Shown: positions 35,744-45,148, counted from the first letter of the stretch. The stretch: DNA of 57,332 nt from Phormidium sp. FACHB-1136 (GCF_014697375.1 NZ_JACJRS010000030.1:1-57332), one strand, 5' to 3'. A program made the numbers and translations. Notes: generated from the sequence alone by a model not told the origin.

Positions 35744-36871
35744 ATGCATATTGAAACTGAGTTGGTTCACAGCGGCAGGGGCATCGACCCGTCTACAGGT
35801 GCCCTAGTAGCCCCCATTCACCTATCCACCACCTTTGAGCGGGGGGAAGATGGGTCCTATCCCCAGGGCTATGTCTATGGCCGTAGTGGCAACCCTAATC
35901 GTCAGGATCTTGAAACGGCGTTGGCAGGGTTAGAGGCGGGCTGTGAGGCGGCTGTCTTTGGTTCGGGCTCTGCTGCGACGTTTACGCTCCTGCAAGCGCT
36001 AAGGGCGGGCGATCATGTGGTGGCCCCTCAAAATGTGTATTTTGGGGTGCAGGAAATGCTAGCCAAAATCCTGGCTCCTTGGGGGTTGCAATACACCCTG
36101 GTGGACACCACGGATGTGGCCGCAGTGGAGACGGCTATCCGGTCAAACACTCGCCTGATTTTGATTGAGACCCCTTCCAATCCCCAACTGGCGATTACCG
36201 ATATTCAGACCGTTGCACACCTGGCCCATCAGGCGAATGCCTATCTGGCTTGCGACAACACAATTCCATCGCCTGTGCTACAACGGCCTCTGGATCATGG
36301 AGCAGACTTTGTTATTCATGCCACGACCAAATACCTGGCGGGGCACAGCGATGTGATTGGCGGCGCGGTGATTACCAAAGATCCGAATCCGCTGTTTGCC
36401 CAACTACAGCTGATTCAAGGCATTGGCGGAGCGGTACCCTCGCCCTTTGATTGTTGGCTGACTCTACGGGGGCTACAAACCCTGGCGGTGCGCGTTAAGG
36501 CCCAGAGTCAGTCAGCCTTGGCGATAGCCCAATGGCTGCAAACCCATCCCGCCATTGATCGCGTTCTCTATCCAGGGCTGACGGATCATCCCGGCTATGA
36601 GATAGCCCAGCGACAAATGATTGGGGCCTACGGCGGGCTCCTCTCGATTTTGGTGGGCGGTGGTCAAACAGCAGCCCTGGCGATGACGACGAAAACCCAG
36701 CTTTTTACCCGTGCCACCAGTTTTGGTGGCCCCCACAGCACCCTAGAACATCGCGCCTCGATTGAGGCTCCGGGCACCGGAACGCCCGATAACCTGCTGC
36801 GCCTATCCATTGGCCTAGAACATCCGCAGGATTTAATCGCAGACTTAGAGCAGGCGCTAGGGCACCGCTGA
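35744..36871 (+). CDS. PLP-dependent cystathionine gamma-synthase family enzyme
   Basis: Fold type I PLP enzyme of 375 residues in the Cys/Met metabolism family. The Schiff-base Lys lies in HATTKYLAGHSDVIGG, and YGRSGNPNRQDLE, GSGSAATF and DNTIPSPVLQRPL are family blocks. It would make cystathionine from an activated homoserine and Cys, or act as a methionine/cystathionine gamma-lyase. No pathway neighbour settles which. The ATG at 35744 is used because the earlier frame overlaps the terminator of the porin gene. Confidence 0.9.
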   Translation: MHIETELVHSGRGIDPSTGALVAPIHLSTTFERGEDGSYPQGYVYGRSGNPNRQDLETALAGLEAGCEAAVFGSGSAATFTLLQALRAGDHVVAPQNVYFGVQEMLAKILAPWGLQYTLVDTTDVAAVETAIRSNTRLILIETPSNPQLAITDIQTVAHLAHQANAYLACDNTIPSPVLQRPLDHGADFVIHATTKYLAGHSDVIGGAVITKDPNPLFAQLQLIQGIGGAVPSPFDCWLTLRGLQTLAVRVKAQSQSALAIAQWLQTHPAIDRVLYPGLTDHPGYEIAQRQMIGAYGGLLSILVGGGQTAALAMTTKTQLFTRATSFGGPHSTLEHRASIEAPGTGTPDNLLRLSIGLEHPQDLIADLEQALGHR

Positions 36872-36923
36872 GATCCCCCCTCCCCCGGTTACCGATCCGG
36901 TCGTCCCGTCGCTATACTGTCCA

Positions 36924-38480
36924 ATGGCTTGTTTGAAGGTTGTGGGTATGGTGTCGAGCTGGCTTATTTCAGGAACCCTAGGGACACTGGGTGCTCTGGT
37001 GGTGGTGGCTCCGGCCCAGGCTGCAACCCTGCAATATTGGTGGTTTGATGCCGAGAGGAATCAACTCGTGTTTACCACCGATGGCAACGTCCAGCCCACG
37101 GCCCAGATGCTCTCGAACCCCACCCGTATTGTGGTGGATTTGCCCAATACCCAGCTCGGCAGTGGCACCACGCGACAATCGGTGGGTGGCAACGTGCGCG
37201 AGGTGCGGGCCGGACAGTTTGATGCCCAAACCACACGGTTAGTGATTGAATTTGCGCCGGGGTATCGCCTCGATCCCCGTGCTGTGCGCGTACAAGGGGT
37301 GCGCCCCAATCAGTGGGTGGTGCAGTTGCCCGGTTCAACCCCGGAGATTGAGGGGAGTACTGCTGCCCCTGGATCAACCCCAGGCACCGAAGGCACGACT
37401 CCATCGGCGAACCAAGTCCAGGGTGGGACGGGCACTGGGGCCGACGCTACCCTGAATCGAGTGATTACCACAGGCGACGGCTTTCTGCTTCAGATGAGCG
37501 GCACCGTGGCCCAGCCCACCTTGCGCTTTTCGGGGGACGGCCCCGATGACCGAATAGCGGTGATCGACTTGCCGAACACCACCGTGGCGACGACGTTGCA
37601 ACCAGGCGACCTACCTAATTTCCGCTACAGCATTCGCACCTGGGAAATTGTGCAGCAGGACACCAGCCCTCCTAGCACCCGCATTACCCTGCGGTTAACT
37701 CCCGACAGCCCGGAATGGCGGGCCTTGCGCAATCAAAGCGGTGTGATTTTGCTGCCGCCCAGCGGGGTGCCCATTGGATCGGTTCCCGATGAGCCCCCGC
37801 CGCCCACCCCGGTCGCGGAAGTGCGCCCAACAAGCCCCATTGTCCGCCCTAATCGGCCTGTGGTGCCGCCCCCCCAACCCGCTGTGGTGCCGCCCCGGCC
37901 AGCGACTGCTCCGCCCTTGCCCAGTATTTCCAACCAGCGGGTGGTGGTGGTGATTGATCCGGGCCACGGTGGACGAGATCCAGGGGCCGTGGGGATCGGT
38001 GGGCTTCAGGAAAAGCAGGTGATCTTTCCCATGTCTCTGCGGGTGGCCGAACTCCTTGAACAGCAGGGCGTGGTGGTGGTGATGACCCGCCGCGACGACA
38101 TTACCCTAGACCTGCAAGCCCGTGTGGACATTGCCAACCGATCTGGAGGGAACATTTTTGTCAGCATCCATGCCAACGCCATCAGCATGAGTCGTCCCGA
38201 TGTGAACGGCGTGGAGACCTACTTTTCCTCAGAACGGGGACGGCGGCTGGCGGCCACCATTCAATCCAATATGCTGGCGGCAACGGGAATGCGAGATCGC
38301 GGGGTGAAGCAGGCCCGATTTTACGTCATTCGCCATACGAATATGCCCGCCGCCCTAGTCGAGGTGGGGTTTGTGACCGGGGCCGAAGATGCGCCCCGCC
38401 TCGCCGATCCGGCCTGGAGAGAAACCGCCGCCCAGGCCATTGCCCGTGGCATTTTGCAGTATATCCAGCAGGGGCTTTAA
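36924..38480 (+). CDS. AMIN-domain N-acetylmuramoyl-L-alanine amidase
   Basis: Periplasmic cell-wall hydrolase (518 residues) cutting the stem peptide from MurNAc; in filamentous cyanobacteria AmiC-type enzymes drill septal nanopores and split cells. Signal peptide 1-33 (AQA end), two AMIN domains at about 36-135 and 178-278 that localise it to peptidoglycan, a Pro-rich linker at 285-335, then Amidase_3. Zinc ligands His348 (DPGHGG), Glu363 (LQEK) and His416 (SIHANA), and catalytic Glu480 (VEVGF), are all present. It is active by sequence. The next gene, in the same direction about 100 bp on, is a LytM-like protein. Confidence 0.95.
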   Translation: MACLKVVGMVSSWLISGTLGTLGALVVVAPAQAATLQYWWFDAERNQLVFTTDGNVQPTAQMLSNPTRIVVDLPNTQLGSGTTRQSVGGNVREVRAGQFDAQTTRLVIEFAPGYRLDPRAVRVQGVRPNQWVVQLPGSTPEIEGSTAAPGSTPGTEGTTPSANQVQGGTGTGADATLNRVITTGDGFLLQMSGTVAQPTLRFSGDGPDDRIAVIDLPNTTVATTLQPGDLPNFRYSIRTWEIVQQDTSPPSTRITLRLTPDSPEWRALRNQSGVILLPPSGVPIGSVPDEPPPPTPVAEVRPTSPIVRPNRPVVPPPQPAVVPPRPATAPPLPSISNQRVVVVIDPGHGGRDPGAVGIGGLQEKQVIFPMSLRVAELLEQQGVVVVMTRRDDITLDLQARVDIANRSGGNIFVSIHANAISMSRPDVNGVETYFSSERGRRLAATIQSNMLAATGMRDRGVKQARFYVIRHTNMPAALVEVGFVTGAEDAPRLADPAWRETAAQAIARGILQYIQQGL

Positions 38481-38582
38481 GCCTCCCTGGGCCGGGGGGA
38501 TTGTCTATGATGGAAACAGGTCTGGGTGGATGGCCGACCTGCCCCACCCAAGCCCCATCGTTATCGCCCTGCGCCACGGTTC

Positions 38583-39545
38583 ATGGTCAACATCACAGGC
38601 AATTGGATGAAGGTCTGGAGGTTTCGCTCAGCTATCCTGGGCTTCTTAGGGCTAGGGATGGTCGTTAGTTTGAGTGGGGGCGGAGGGGCGAACCCCGGTC
38701 TAGCAGTAGATGCGGTCTGGATCGCTCAAACCGCCGCCCCATCGGAGGATTCTCTCTGTTCGGCCCCGGCCCTGTCTCGTTTGGTGCGTCACCGGGTGGC
38801 CGCAGGGGAAACCCTGGATACCATCGCCCAACAGTATGGGTTGTTGAGCGCTACCCTCATGGGCTTTAACCCCGCCGTGCAAGGGGGACGAGTCAGTGTT
38901 GGGCAAGAATTGGTGATTCCGCCCTACAACGGTATTCGCGTGCGCGTGGCCCCAGGCCAAACGTGGGTACAGGTGGCCCAAGCCTACGACCGTCAGGCCG
39001 ATCTGTTGTTTGAAATCAACGGCTGTGTGAGCGCCGTCCCCGCCGAAATTTTTGTACCTGGCATCAACTGGTTTCCCGGCGTGAGTACCGCCGCCAGTGC
39101 CCATAACCCGACTCCAACTCGACCCAGCCCGCTCCAAGGCTATCCCCTGCCGGAACGAGCGGAGGTGGTGGTGAATTTTGGCTGGCAGCCCGCCCCAGAT
39201 CGTAATGAAGTGGTATTTAATACCGGGGTCGCCTTGGCGGCCACCGCCACAACCCCCGTGCTGGCGGTGGGAGCGGGGACGGTGGCTTTTGTGGGGACGG
39301 ATCCGGTGTACGGCAACCTGGTGGTCGTGAACCATGCCGACGGTTTGCAAACCCGCTACGCTAACCTTACGGAAATGGCGGTAACCGTGGGACAAACGGT
39401 ATCCCAGGGGGCCAGGTTGGGACGGGTGGCGGCTAGGGACGAACGGGTGGAGTCCTACCTCTTTTTTGAAGTGCGCCTCAATTCTGACTTGGGTTGGGTG
39501 GCCCAAAACCCCCATGATCTCGTGCCTGCTATGGCCCTACGGTAG
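38583..39545 (+). CDS. LysM-LytM protein with degenerate peptidase site
   Basis: About 320 residues: an N-terminal hydrophobic segment or signal peptide, two LysM-type units (VRHRVAAGETLDTIAQQYG and VRVAPGQTWVQVAQAYD), then a C-terminal M23/LytM fold. The zinc motifs of active M23 peptidases are missing: the usual H-x-G-x-D is FNTGVALA, and HLHFEVR is YLFFEVRLN. So it should not cut peptidoglycan. In proteobacteria degenerate LytM proteins (EnvC, NlpD) switch on amidases; here it follows an AMIN amidase on the same strand. Start: ATG at 38583 or 38607, both before the hydrophobic segment. The match to a LytM fold rests on the strand pattern. Confidence 0.82.
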   Translation: MVNITGNWMKVWRFRSAILGFLGLGMVVSLSGGGGANPGLAVDAVWIAQTAAPSEDSLCSAPALSRLVRHRVAAGETLDTIAQQYGLLSATLMGFNPAVQGGRVSVGQELVIPPYNGIRVRVAPGQTWVQVAQAYDRQADLLFEINGCVSAVPAEIFVPGINWFPGVSTAASAHNPTPTRPSPLQGYPLPERAEVVVNFGWQPAPDRNEVVFNTGVALAATATTPVLAVGAGTVAFVGTDPVYGNLVVVNHADGLQTRYANLTEMAVTVGQTVSQGARLGRVAARDERVESYLFFEVRLNSDLGWVAQNPHDLVPAMALR

Positions 39546-39566
39546 GTTGGGGAACTTCGATTGGGG

Positions 39567-39971
39567 CTAGGAGGTGGAGTCCTGAACGCTGGCCTCAATG
39601 GCATCTAGGGTATTGAGTACGAGGCGTTTCGCCTGGAGTTCCCATCCCCATTTTTGAATTTGAAAGGCCACGTAGAAGCCAATCCCGGTGGCGATTAAAT
39701 CCAGCGGTTGTTTGCCGGAAATACCGAGCAACAGCCCCAAGCCACCAATCCCCCAAAAGGGTAGGGCCACGGTTTGACGGTTTTCTTCCACTAAAGTGGC
39801 CAGAAAATTCTTGGGCAAGCTTGCCTCGACCTCCTCCCGGACGGCCTTTTGGTCTGGGTAGGGCACGGCAAAGCTGAATTTGCGCCGCAGCTTTTCAATT
39901 TTGCGGGCATCAGTACTATATTCCGTTAGCTCGTCTTCCGCCATGCGAATGAGCTGTTCTGCTTTGCTCAT
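39567..39971 (-). CDS. Conserved hypothetical membrane protein
   Basis: 134 residues. Begins with an acidic/charged helix (SKAEQLIRMAEDELTEY), then a basic segment (RKIEKLRRKFSFAVPYPDQ), then two hydrophobic segments around residues 69-105 (FWGIGGLGLLLG, IATGIGFYVAFQI). The ATG at 39971 has AAGGA nearby and is preferred over 39995. It is tail to tail with the LytM-like gene. Function unknown. Confidence 0.6.
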   Translation of the reverse strand: MSKAEQLIRMAEDELTEYSTDARKIEKLRRKFSFAVPYPDQKAVREEVEASLPKNFLATLVEENRQTVALPFWGIGGLGLLLGISGKQPLDLIATGIGFYVAFQIQKWGWELQAKRLVLNTLDAIEASVQDSTS

Positions 39972-40153
39972 GGGTTCCTTGGGCTCAGGGGTCACTTCTC
40001 CAGGGGTCGTATGACGACCCTATCGCTTCTATGATCCCACAGCCACTCCATCCCTGAACGGTGACAAGGCCCATGATTGGGCCGTAGAACGCCAATAACC
40101 CTAGGCCATGGGGCCAACCTACCCTTGCCCCTGATATACACTGGGGAAGATCG

Positions 40154-40765
40154 ATGACCTCTGCGCCCCACGCCATGACCCACGCCACCGATGTTCAAAC
40201 CCTGGCCCGCTGGATGGCCGCCGACTTTAGCAACCAGCAGCAAGCCTTTGACAACCCACCCCTGTTTGCCCATATTCGAGTGTGTATGCGGCCCTTGCCC
40301 AAGGAAACCCTGGATGGCTTTGGGTTTTACATCGAACAAGCCTATGACTACATGCTGGATCGTCCCTACCGGGCGCGGGGGATGAAATTGGTGGCCAACG
40401 GCGATCATATTGTGATTGAGAACTACACCGTCACCGATCCCGAAGCCTTCTACGGCGCATCTCGCAACCCAGAGCAATTAGCTAAGTTTACCTCCAACCA
40501 CTTTCAACGCACCCCCGGTTGCAACCTGCTTGTGCAATGGACAGGCCATAGTTTCAAAGGGGCGGTGGAACCGGGCAAAGCCTGCATGGTGGAACGCAAC
40601 GGCAAACTCACCTACCTCGACAGCGAGTTTGAAATTGACGCCGACCAGTTTATTAGTTGGGATCGAGGCCGCGACCCCGAAACTGACGAACACCTCTGGG
40701 GTGCCCTGGCGGGGCCGTTTCAATTTAAGCGGCGGGCCAGCTTTGCCCACGAAGTCACCGCCTAG
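40154..40765 (+). CDS. CpcT/CpeT-family phycobilin lyase
   Basis: 203-residue member of the CpcT/CpeT family (SNase-unrelated beta-barrel lyases) that attaches phycocyanobilin to Cys-beta155 of phycocyanin or phycoerythrocyanin. Typical blocks: LARWMAADFSNQQQAFDNP near the start, HIRVCMRPLP, EQAYDYMLDRPYRAR and GCNLLVQW. CpcT or a paralogue cannot be separated without alignment. ATG at 40154 has GGGGAAG 4-6 nt upstream. Evidence that the strain builds phycobilisomes. Confidence 0.93.
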   Translation: MTSAPHAMTHATDVQTLARWMAADFSNQQQAFDNPPLFAHIRVCMRPLPKETLDGFGFYIEQAYDYMLDRPYRARGMKLVANGDHIVIENYTVTDPEAFYGASRNPEQLAKFTSNHFQRTPGCNLLVQWTGHSFKGAVEPGKACMVERNGKLTYLDSEFEIDADQFISWDRGRDPETDEHLWGALAGPFQFKRRASFAHEVTA

Positions 40766-40800
40766 GCGATGGCCAGAAAAGACTGTCTTCTAACGTAGGA

Positions 40801-40957
40801 TCAGTAGATCACAAAGTCCCCGCAGCCCTCACCCCCAACCCCTCTCCCAGGGAGGAGAGGGGAGCCAGAAGCTCTTCAAAGTCCCTCTCCCAAGATGGGA
40901 GAGGGATTTAGGGTGAGGGCTGGGTTACGACAAGAGAGCGTGTTTGTGATCTACTGA
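40801..40957. mobile_element. MITE-like palindromic element
   Basis: 157-bp element with perfect 15-bp terminal inverted repeats, TCAGTAGATCACAAA at 40801-40815 and its complement at 40943-40957. Inside are two more nested inverted pairs: GCCCTCACCC with GGGTGAGGGC and CCCTCTCCCA with TGGGAGAGGG. The triplet GGA borders both ends and could be a target duplication. It has no coding capacity. The C/T-rich core is of a type common between cyanobacterial genes. Confidence 0.8.
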
Positions 40958-41012
40958 GGATGGGCAGATTGTTATCCAGAAATCTCCTTAGCCCCAGGCC
41001 GGACGCCACCCC

Positions 41013-41816
41013 CTAGGATTGGGCCTTGGTCAACCGATCTAGGCGCAGTTGATGATCGGGGCTAAAGAGAGTTCTAAAGGCCAGCAGCACCACGCTAAAA
41101 ATGCCAATGGCGGCCCCGGCGGCAATCATAAACACGATCATAATTTGGTAGCGGACGGCGTCGATGGGGTTGGCTCCGGCCAGAATTTGTCCGGTCATCA
41201 TGCCAGGGAGACTGACTAGGCCCATCACCATCATGGAGTTAATGGTGGGAATCATGCCAACGCGGATCGCCTCGCGCACCTGGCTGTGGGCGGCTTCCCA
41301 GCGGGTGGCTCCCAGGGTGAGCCAGGTTTCAATCTGATCCCGCTGGTTAACCAGGCTTTCCATAAACCGATCTAGGGAGAGGGAAATGCCGTTGAGGGTG
41401 TTGCCCAGCACCATGCCGAGCAGCGGAATGAGGTATTGCGGGCTGTACCAGGGCTGCACCTGAAGCACCCCCAACAGCGCAAAGCTGGTGACCAGGCCCG
41501 ATGCCACCAACACTGAGAGCAGGCTATTCCAGTACAACCCCACAAAGCGGCGACGGGTGCGGTTGACGGCGGAGATTCCGGCGATGCTGGTCATCACGAG
41601 GCTAATGGCCAGGATGGTGAAGGGGTTTTCCTGAGCGAACAGCCACTCCAGTACAAAGCCAATCAGCAAAAGCTGGGTTACCATGCGCACCGTGGCCAGG
41701 GCCAGCGTTCGTTCTAACCCCAGCCGCAAGACCACCGATAGCGAGAGATTGACGACCATGAGCAACGCCGCCAGGGCCAACTGCCCATAGCCAATCACCA
41801 CGTAGCGATCATCCAT
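41013..41816 (-). CDS. fetB: ABC transporter permease FetB (UPF0014)
   Basis: Membrane subunit of a metal exporter; in E. coli FetAB exports iron and protects against oxidative stress. 267 residues with about seven hydrophobic segments, and the family core LGNTLNGISLSLDRF, LTLGATRWEAA and LPGMMTGQILAGANP. It overlaps the ATPase gene by 8 bp, so the two are translated together. In a phototroph with heavy iron traffic this pair may balance iron; direction of transport is from analogy. Confidence 0.9.
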   Translation of the reverse strand: MDDRYVVIGYGQLALAALLMVVNLSLSVVLRLGLERTLALATVRMVTQLLLIGFVLEWLFAQENPFTILAISLVMTSIAGISAVNRTRRRFVGLYWNSLLSVLVASGLVTSFALLGVLQVQPWYSPQYLIPLLGMVLGNTLNGISLSLDRFMESLVNQRDQIETWLTLGATRWEAAHSQVREAIRVGMIPTINSMMVMGLVSLPGMMTGQILAGANPIDAVRYQIMIVFMIAAGAAIGIFSVVLLAFRTLFSPDHQLRLDRLTKAQS

Positions 41817-42471
41817 GGGGTATCGCCTCCAACACCAGTTTGCGATGGGTGAAACGGTCGATTTGGCTAGGGTCGTGGCTGGTGACCATCACTGCACGCG
41901 GAGACATTTGCAGCCATTGGCCTAGCAGGGCTTCCACCTGGGCGGTAGTAGCGGGGTCTAGGGAAGCGGTGGGTTCATCCAGCAGCAGAATTTTGGGGTC
42001 AAGCTGGAGGGCGCGGAGGAGGGCCAAAAGTTGGAGTTCTCCCCCGGAAAGCTGGGTGGACTTCAGCCTCAAAAAATCTGGCCCCCGGCCTAGGGCGTCT
42101 AGCCAGGAGAGGATCCGCTCGGCCTGATACCGACGGTGGCGATGCTGGGCCAGGGTGAAGGGCTGTTGCAGGTTATCGGCCACGGAACCTTCGATCACCG
42201 CTGGGCGCTGGGACAGGTACATCACCTGGGTGCGATAGTCGGGTAAGGCCCAGTCCGTTAGGGATCGCCCCTCAAACCAGACCTCGCCCTGCTGAAGGGG
42301 GTCGAGCCACACCAGACTCCGCAGCAGGAGGGTTTTTCCGGCCCCGGAGGGTGCCACGAGGCCCACACAGTCTCCGGCGGCTAGGTCAAAGCTGAGCCCC
42401 CGCCACAGCCAGCGACCCTCCACCTGTCGTCCCAGTTCCGTTGCAGCTAACATGCGGCCCCCCTGACCCAC
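41809..42471 (-). CDS. fetA: ABC transporter ATP-binding protein FetA
   Basis: 220-residue ATPase partner of FetB. Walker A APSGAGKTLL, signature LSGGELQLLALL, Walker B LLLDEPTASLD and a switch His (VTSHDPSQ) are all seen. It is encoded just before fetB with overlapping ends. Start at 42471 lacks a strong ribosome site. Confidence 0.9.
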   Translation of the reverse strand: MGQGGRMLAATELGRQVEGRWLWRGLSFDLAAGDCVGLVAPSGAGKTLLLRSLVWLDPLQQGEVWFEGRSLTDWALPDYRTQVMYLSQRPAVIEGSVADNLQQPFTLAQHRHRRYQAERILSWLDALGRGPDFLRLKSTQLSGGELQLLALLRALQLDPKILLLDEPTASLDPATTAQVEALLGQWLQMSPRAVMVTSHDPSQIDRFTHRKLVLEAIPHG

Positions 42472-42501
42472 GATGGCTTTCTAACCACGGAGCCCTTCTG
42501 C

Positions 42502-43434
42502 CTAGGCGGCCAGAATTTGGTCATCCAGGCTAAAGTCCACCTCGGTTTTGTCTTGGCCCGTGGCCAGGTAGTCGTGCTGGAAGGAGTCCTTCAGTCCGGC
42601 CACTAGGTCAAATTTGGGAGCCCAACCCAGTTCGGCCTGGGCTTTGTCGATGGCGGTGAAGAAGTGCTGCACCCGCATGGGGAAGGCTTTGGCTTTGCCG
42701 AAGTTGAAGGCCTTGGGGTCGTAGTGGACGATTTTGAGGTCGGAGGGATCCTTTCCGGCGGCTGCGGCACAGGCGCGGGCCAGCCCATCGAAGGTGACGG
42801 CTTTTTCGCCGGAGATGTTGTAGATCTGGCCAATGGCGGTGTCGTTGCCCAGCACGGCGGCCATGGCTTCGGCTAAATCCTGGACATGGCCCAACTGGGT
42901 GAGGTGCATCCCATTGCCGGGGATGGGGACAGGACGACCGCGCACAATCCGGTCGAAGAACCAGGCTTCGAGGGGGTTGTAGTTTTGGGGGCCATAGATA
43001 TAGACCGGGCGCACGGAGGTAAAGGGCACGCCCTGGGCCTGGAGGTAGGCTTCGGTGGCAAACTTACCCTTGTGGCGGCTGTTGGGATCCACTGCATCCC
43101 CTTCGATATGGGGCATCTGGTCGGATTTGAGGTACACCCCGGCAGAACTGACGTAGACGAAATGCTTGACCTTGTCACCAAACAATTCCACGAGGGGCTG
43201 GGTATCGGACAACTCGCGCCCGTTGTTGTCAAAAATGGCATCGAAGGATTCCCCCGCCAGTTTGCTTTTTAGGGTGTCGGCATCGGTGCGGTCGCCCACA
43301 ATGGTCTGCAAACCTGCCACGGGTGCTGGCTTTTTACCCCGGTTAAACAGCACCACCTCATGGCCTTGGGCCACCAGTTGTTTGGTGAGATACACCCCAA
43401 TAAACCGAGTCCCGCCCATCACTAAAATTCGCAT
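42502..43434 (-). CDS. NAD-dependent epimerase/dehydratase, CSP41b-like
   Basis: 310-residue extended SDR. N-terminal NAD motif VMGGTRFIG, then YVSSAGVY, and VYIYGPQNYNP with the degenerate catalytic site of the chloroplast CSP41 (stem-loop RNA-binding) family. Plant CSP41 binds and cleaves chloroplast mRNA hairpins and associates with ribosomes; the cyanobacterial protein may have the ancestral role. The second ATG (43434) is spaced 5 nt from AGGAGG and is preferred over 43437. Ends 30 bp before fetA; a shared transcript is likely but the functions differ. Confidence 0.88.
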   Translation of the reverse strand: MRILVMGGTRFIGVYLTKQLVAQGHEVVLFNRGKKPAPVAGLQTIVGDRTDADTLKSKLAGESFDAIFDNNGRELSDTQPLVELFGDKVKHFVYVSSAGVYLKSDQMPHIEGDAVDPNSRHKGKFATEAYLQAQGVPFTSVRPVYIYGPQNYNPLEAWFFDRIVRGRPVPIPGNGMHLTQLGHVQDLAEAMAAVLGNDTAIGQIYNISGEKAVTFDGLARACAAAAGKDPSDLKIVHYDPKAFNFGKAKAFPMRVQHFFTAIDKAQAELGWAPKFDLVAGLKDSFQHDYLATGQDKTEVDFSLDDQILAA

Positions 43435-43661
43435 CATGACCTCCTAGCCGCGAAGTATGGCCCACATAGAGCCGCAAATGTGTCCCTATATTAAGCTGTG
43501 GCGATCCCCGAAATTTGCTTTAAGAATCAACGGGTTGGGGAAGCTTCCCCTTAAGCTGAAGAGGAGATGTGAACGGTACCCTTACGCCGGAAGGGGAACC
43601 CGCCTAGAATGAGAGGAATCGAAACCCATCCCAAGCGGCCTCAGCCAGAGATAATCGCCCC

Positions 43662-45098
43662 ATGCGAGAGCTGGATAATGCTTACCGAATTCTAGAGCTA
43701 GAGCCTGGTGCCTCCCTGGAGGACATCAACCAGGCTTATAAGGATTTGGTGTTTGTCTGGCATCCCGACCGCATCCCCCAGGACAACGAGCGCCTCTATC
43801 AAAAGGCTCAGGATAAAATTAAAGCCCTCAACCAGGCCAGGGACTTGCTGCGTACCCACAGCCGCCATGGCCGCAGCGGCACCAATTCCACCGCCAACCG
43901 CTACAGCACCACTAACCGATCCTCCTCCTCCAGCTACTACTCGGCCTCCCAGTCCTCCAGCGAGGGCAGCGACCGCCGCTACTACGGCAACAACTATCGC
44001 CCGCCCTACGGCTATGGCAGCAACTATCGGCGTCCCTACGAGCCTAGTTCGGCCCAGGGCAACGGCCAGGGCACCAGCAACCCCGGCAATGGATCCAGCA
44101 GCACGGGTCAGTCCGCCAATTCTACCTACCAAAGCCGCTACTACCGCTATCAACAAAGCACCTACGGCCAACCGCCCTACGGCGCAGGTACCGCCGCCAG
44201 CAACGGTTATGGCACAACGGCCAAGGATGAGACCCAATCCAATACAGGCCAAGCCTCGGCCAACGGCACCTCGGCCAACGGCACCAGCCATAACGCTAGT
44301 CACAACGGATCTAGCAGCCAAGGATCCAGTAATAGTGGATTCAGTCATAAGGAATCCAGCCATCACGGATCCCCCAGAAGCACCAGCCCTGGGTCGTCAA
44401 CCCAGGGAGCCTCGTCCCCAGGCCATGGCCAGCCCGAATCGTCCGCCGAGGACAGCACCTACCAAACCTATCGCCAACGGCGCGATGCCGCAGCGGGAGT
44501 AGGCCGTGCCCAGGCCCATGGCCAGAGCGGATCAGCCCCTAGCCGTTCAGAGGATCCCAACCCAGGGGCGGGTCGCCATGCCAGATCCAGCGTTAACCAC
44601 GAGGGCCCTAGTCCTACTGGCCCCAAGGTTACCCCTAACACCGCTCCACCCCGCCCATCGGTCGATCCGGGCTACAACGCCTACAACGCCCACACCCGGA
44701 ACTCTACCAGCAGTGCCCACCGTGCCCGCCAAAGCCCCGACCTGAGCGGCAAAGACCTGAGCGGGGCGAACCTGCGGGAAAAGGATTTCGCCAACCGCAA
44801 CCTGAGTGGGGCCAACCTGAGTGGGGCCGACCTCAGCGATGCCTTTTTGCACAAGGTCAACCTCAACCGGGCCAACCTCAGCAAGGCCAAGCTGTTTCGG
44901 GCCAATCTGCTCCAGGCCGACCTTAGCCACGCCAACCTGCGCGAAGCCGACCTGATTGGGGCCGACTTCAGCGGCGCAGATTTAAGCGGAGCCGACCTCA
45001 GTGGGGCCAAAGTGGCCGTGGGCGGGCGTACCATGGTCAAGCTCACGGGCACCATTCTCACCGGGGCGATTATGCCCGACGGCTCTATCCATGATTAG
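43662..45098 (+). CDS. J-domain protein with pentapeptide repeats
   Basis: 478 residues. Residues 5-65 are a J-domain with the HPD motif at 34-36, so it can stimulate a DnaK-type Hsp70. Residues ~68-360 are a Ser/Gly/Asn/Tyr-rich, probably disordered linker. Residues ~364-470 are pentapeptide repeats of the A(D/N)LSG type forming a right-handed beta-helix. The combination would tether a chaperone to whatever the helix binds. No signal peptide. A second pentapeptide-repeat gene lies about 215 bp downstream. J-domain/pentapeptide fusions are known mostly from cyanobacteria; target unknown. Confidence 0.9.
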   Translation: MRELDNAYRILELEPGASLEDINQAYKDLVFVWHPDRIPQDNERLYQKAQDKIKALNQARDLLRTHSRHGRSGTNSTANRYSTTNRSSSSSYYSASQSSSEGSDRRYYGNNYRPPYGYGSNYRRPYEPSSAQGNGQGTSNPGNGSSSTGQSANSTYQSRYYRYQQSTYGQPPYGAGTAASNGYGTTAKDETQSNTGQASANGTSANGTSHNASHNGSSSQGSSNSGFSHKESSHHGSPRSTSPGSSTQGASSPGHGQPESSAEDSTYQTYRQRRDAAAGVGRAQAHGQSGSAPSRSEDPNPGAGRHARSSVNHEGPSPTGPKVTPNTAPPRPSVDPGYNAYNAHTRNSTSSAHRARQSPDLSGKDLSGANLREKDFANRNLSGANLSGADLSDAFLHKVNLNRANLSKAKLFRANLLQADLSHANLREADLIGADFSGADLSGADLSGAKVAVGGRTMVKLTGTILTGAIMPDGSIHD

Positions 45099-45148
45099 TC
45101 ACCCTTTCAGGGGGGCACCATCACTTTTCGTTACTATGGCTCTGGGTC

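Noticed and set aside
38700-39515. 271-codon minus-strand frame
   Set aside because: Antisense shadow of the LytM-like gene with no protein character.
40801-40957. Full insertion sequence
   Set aside because: Terminal inverted repeats are present but there is no room for a transposase.
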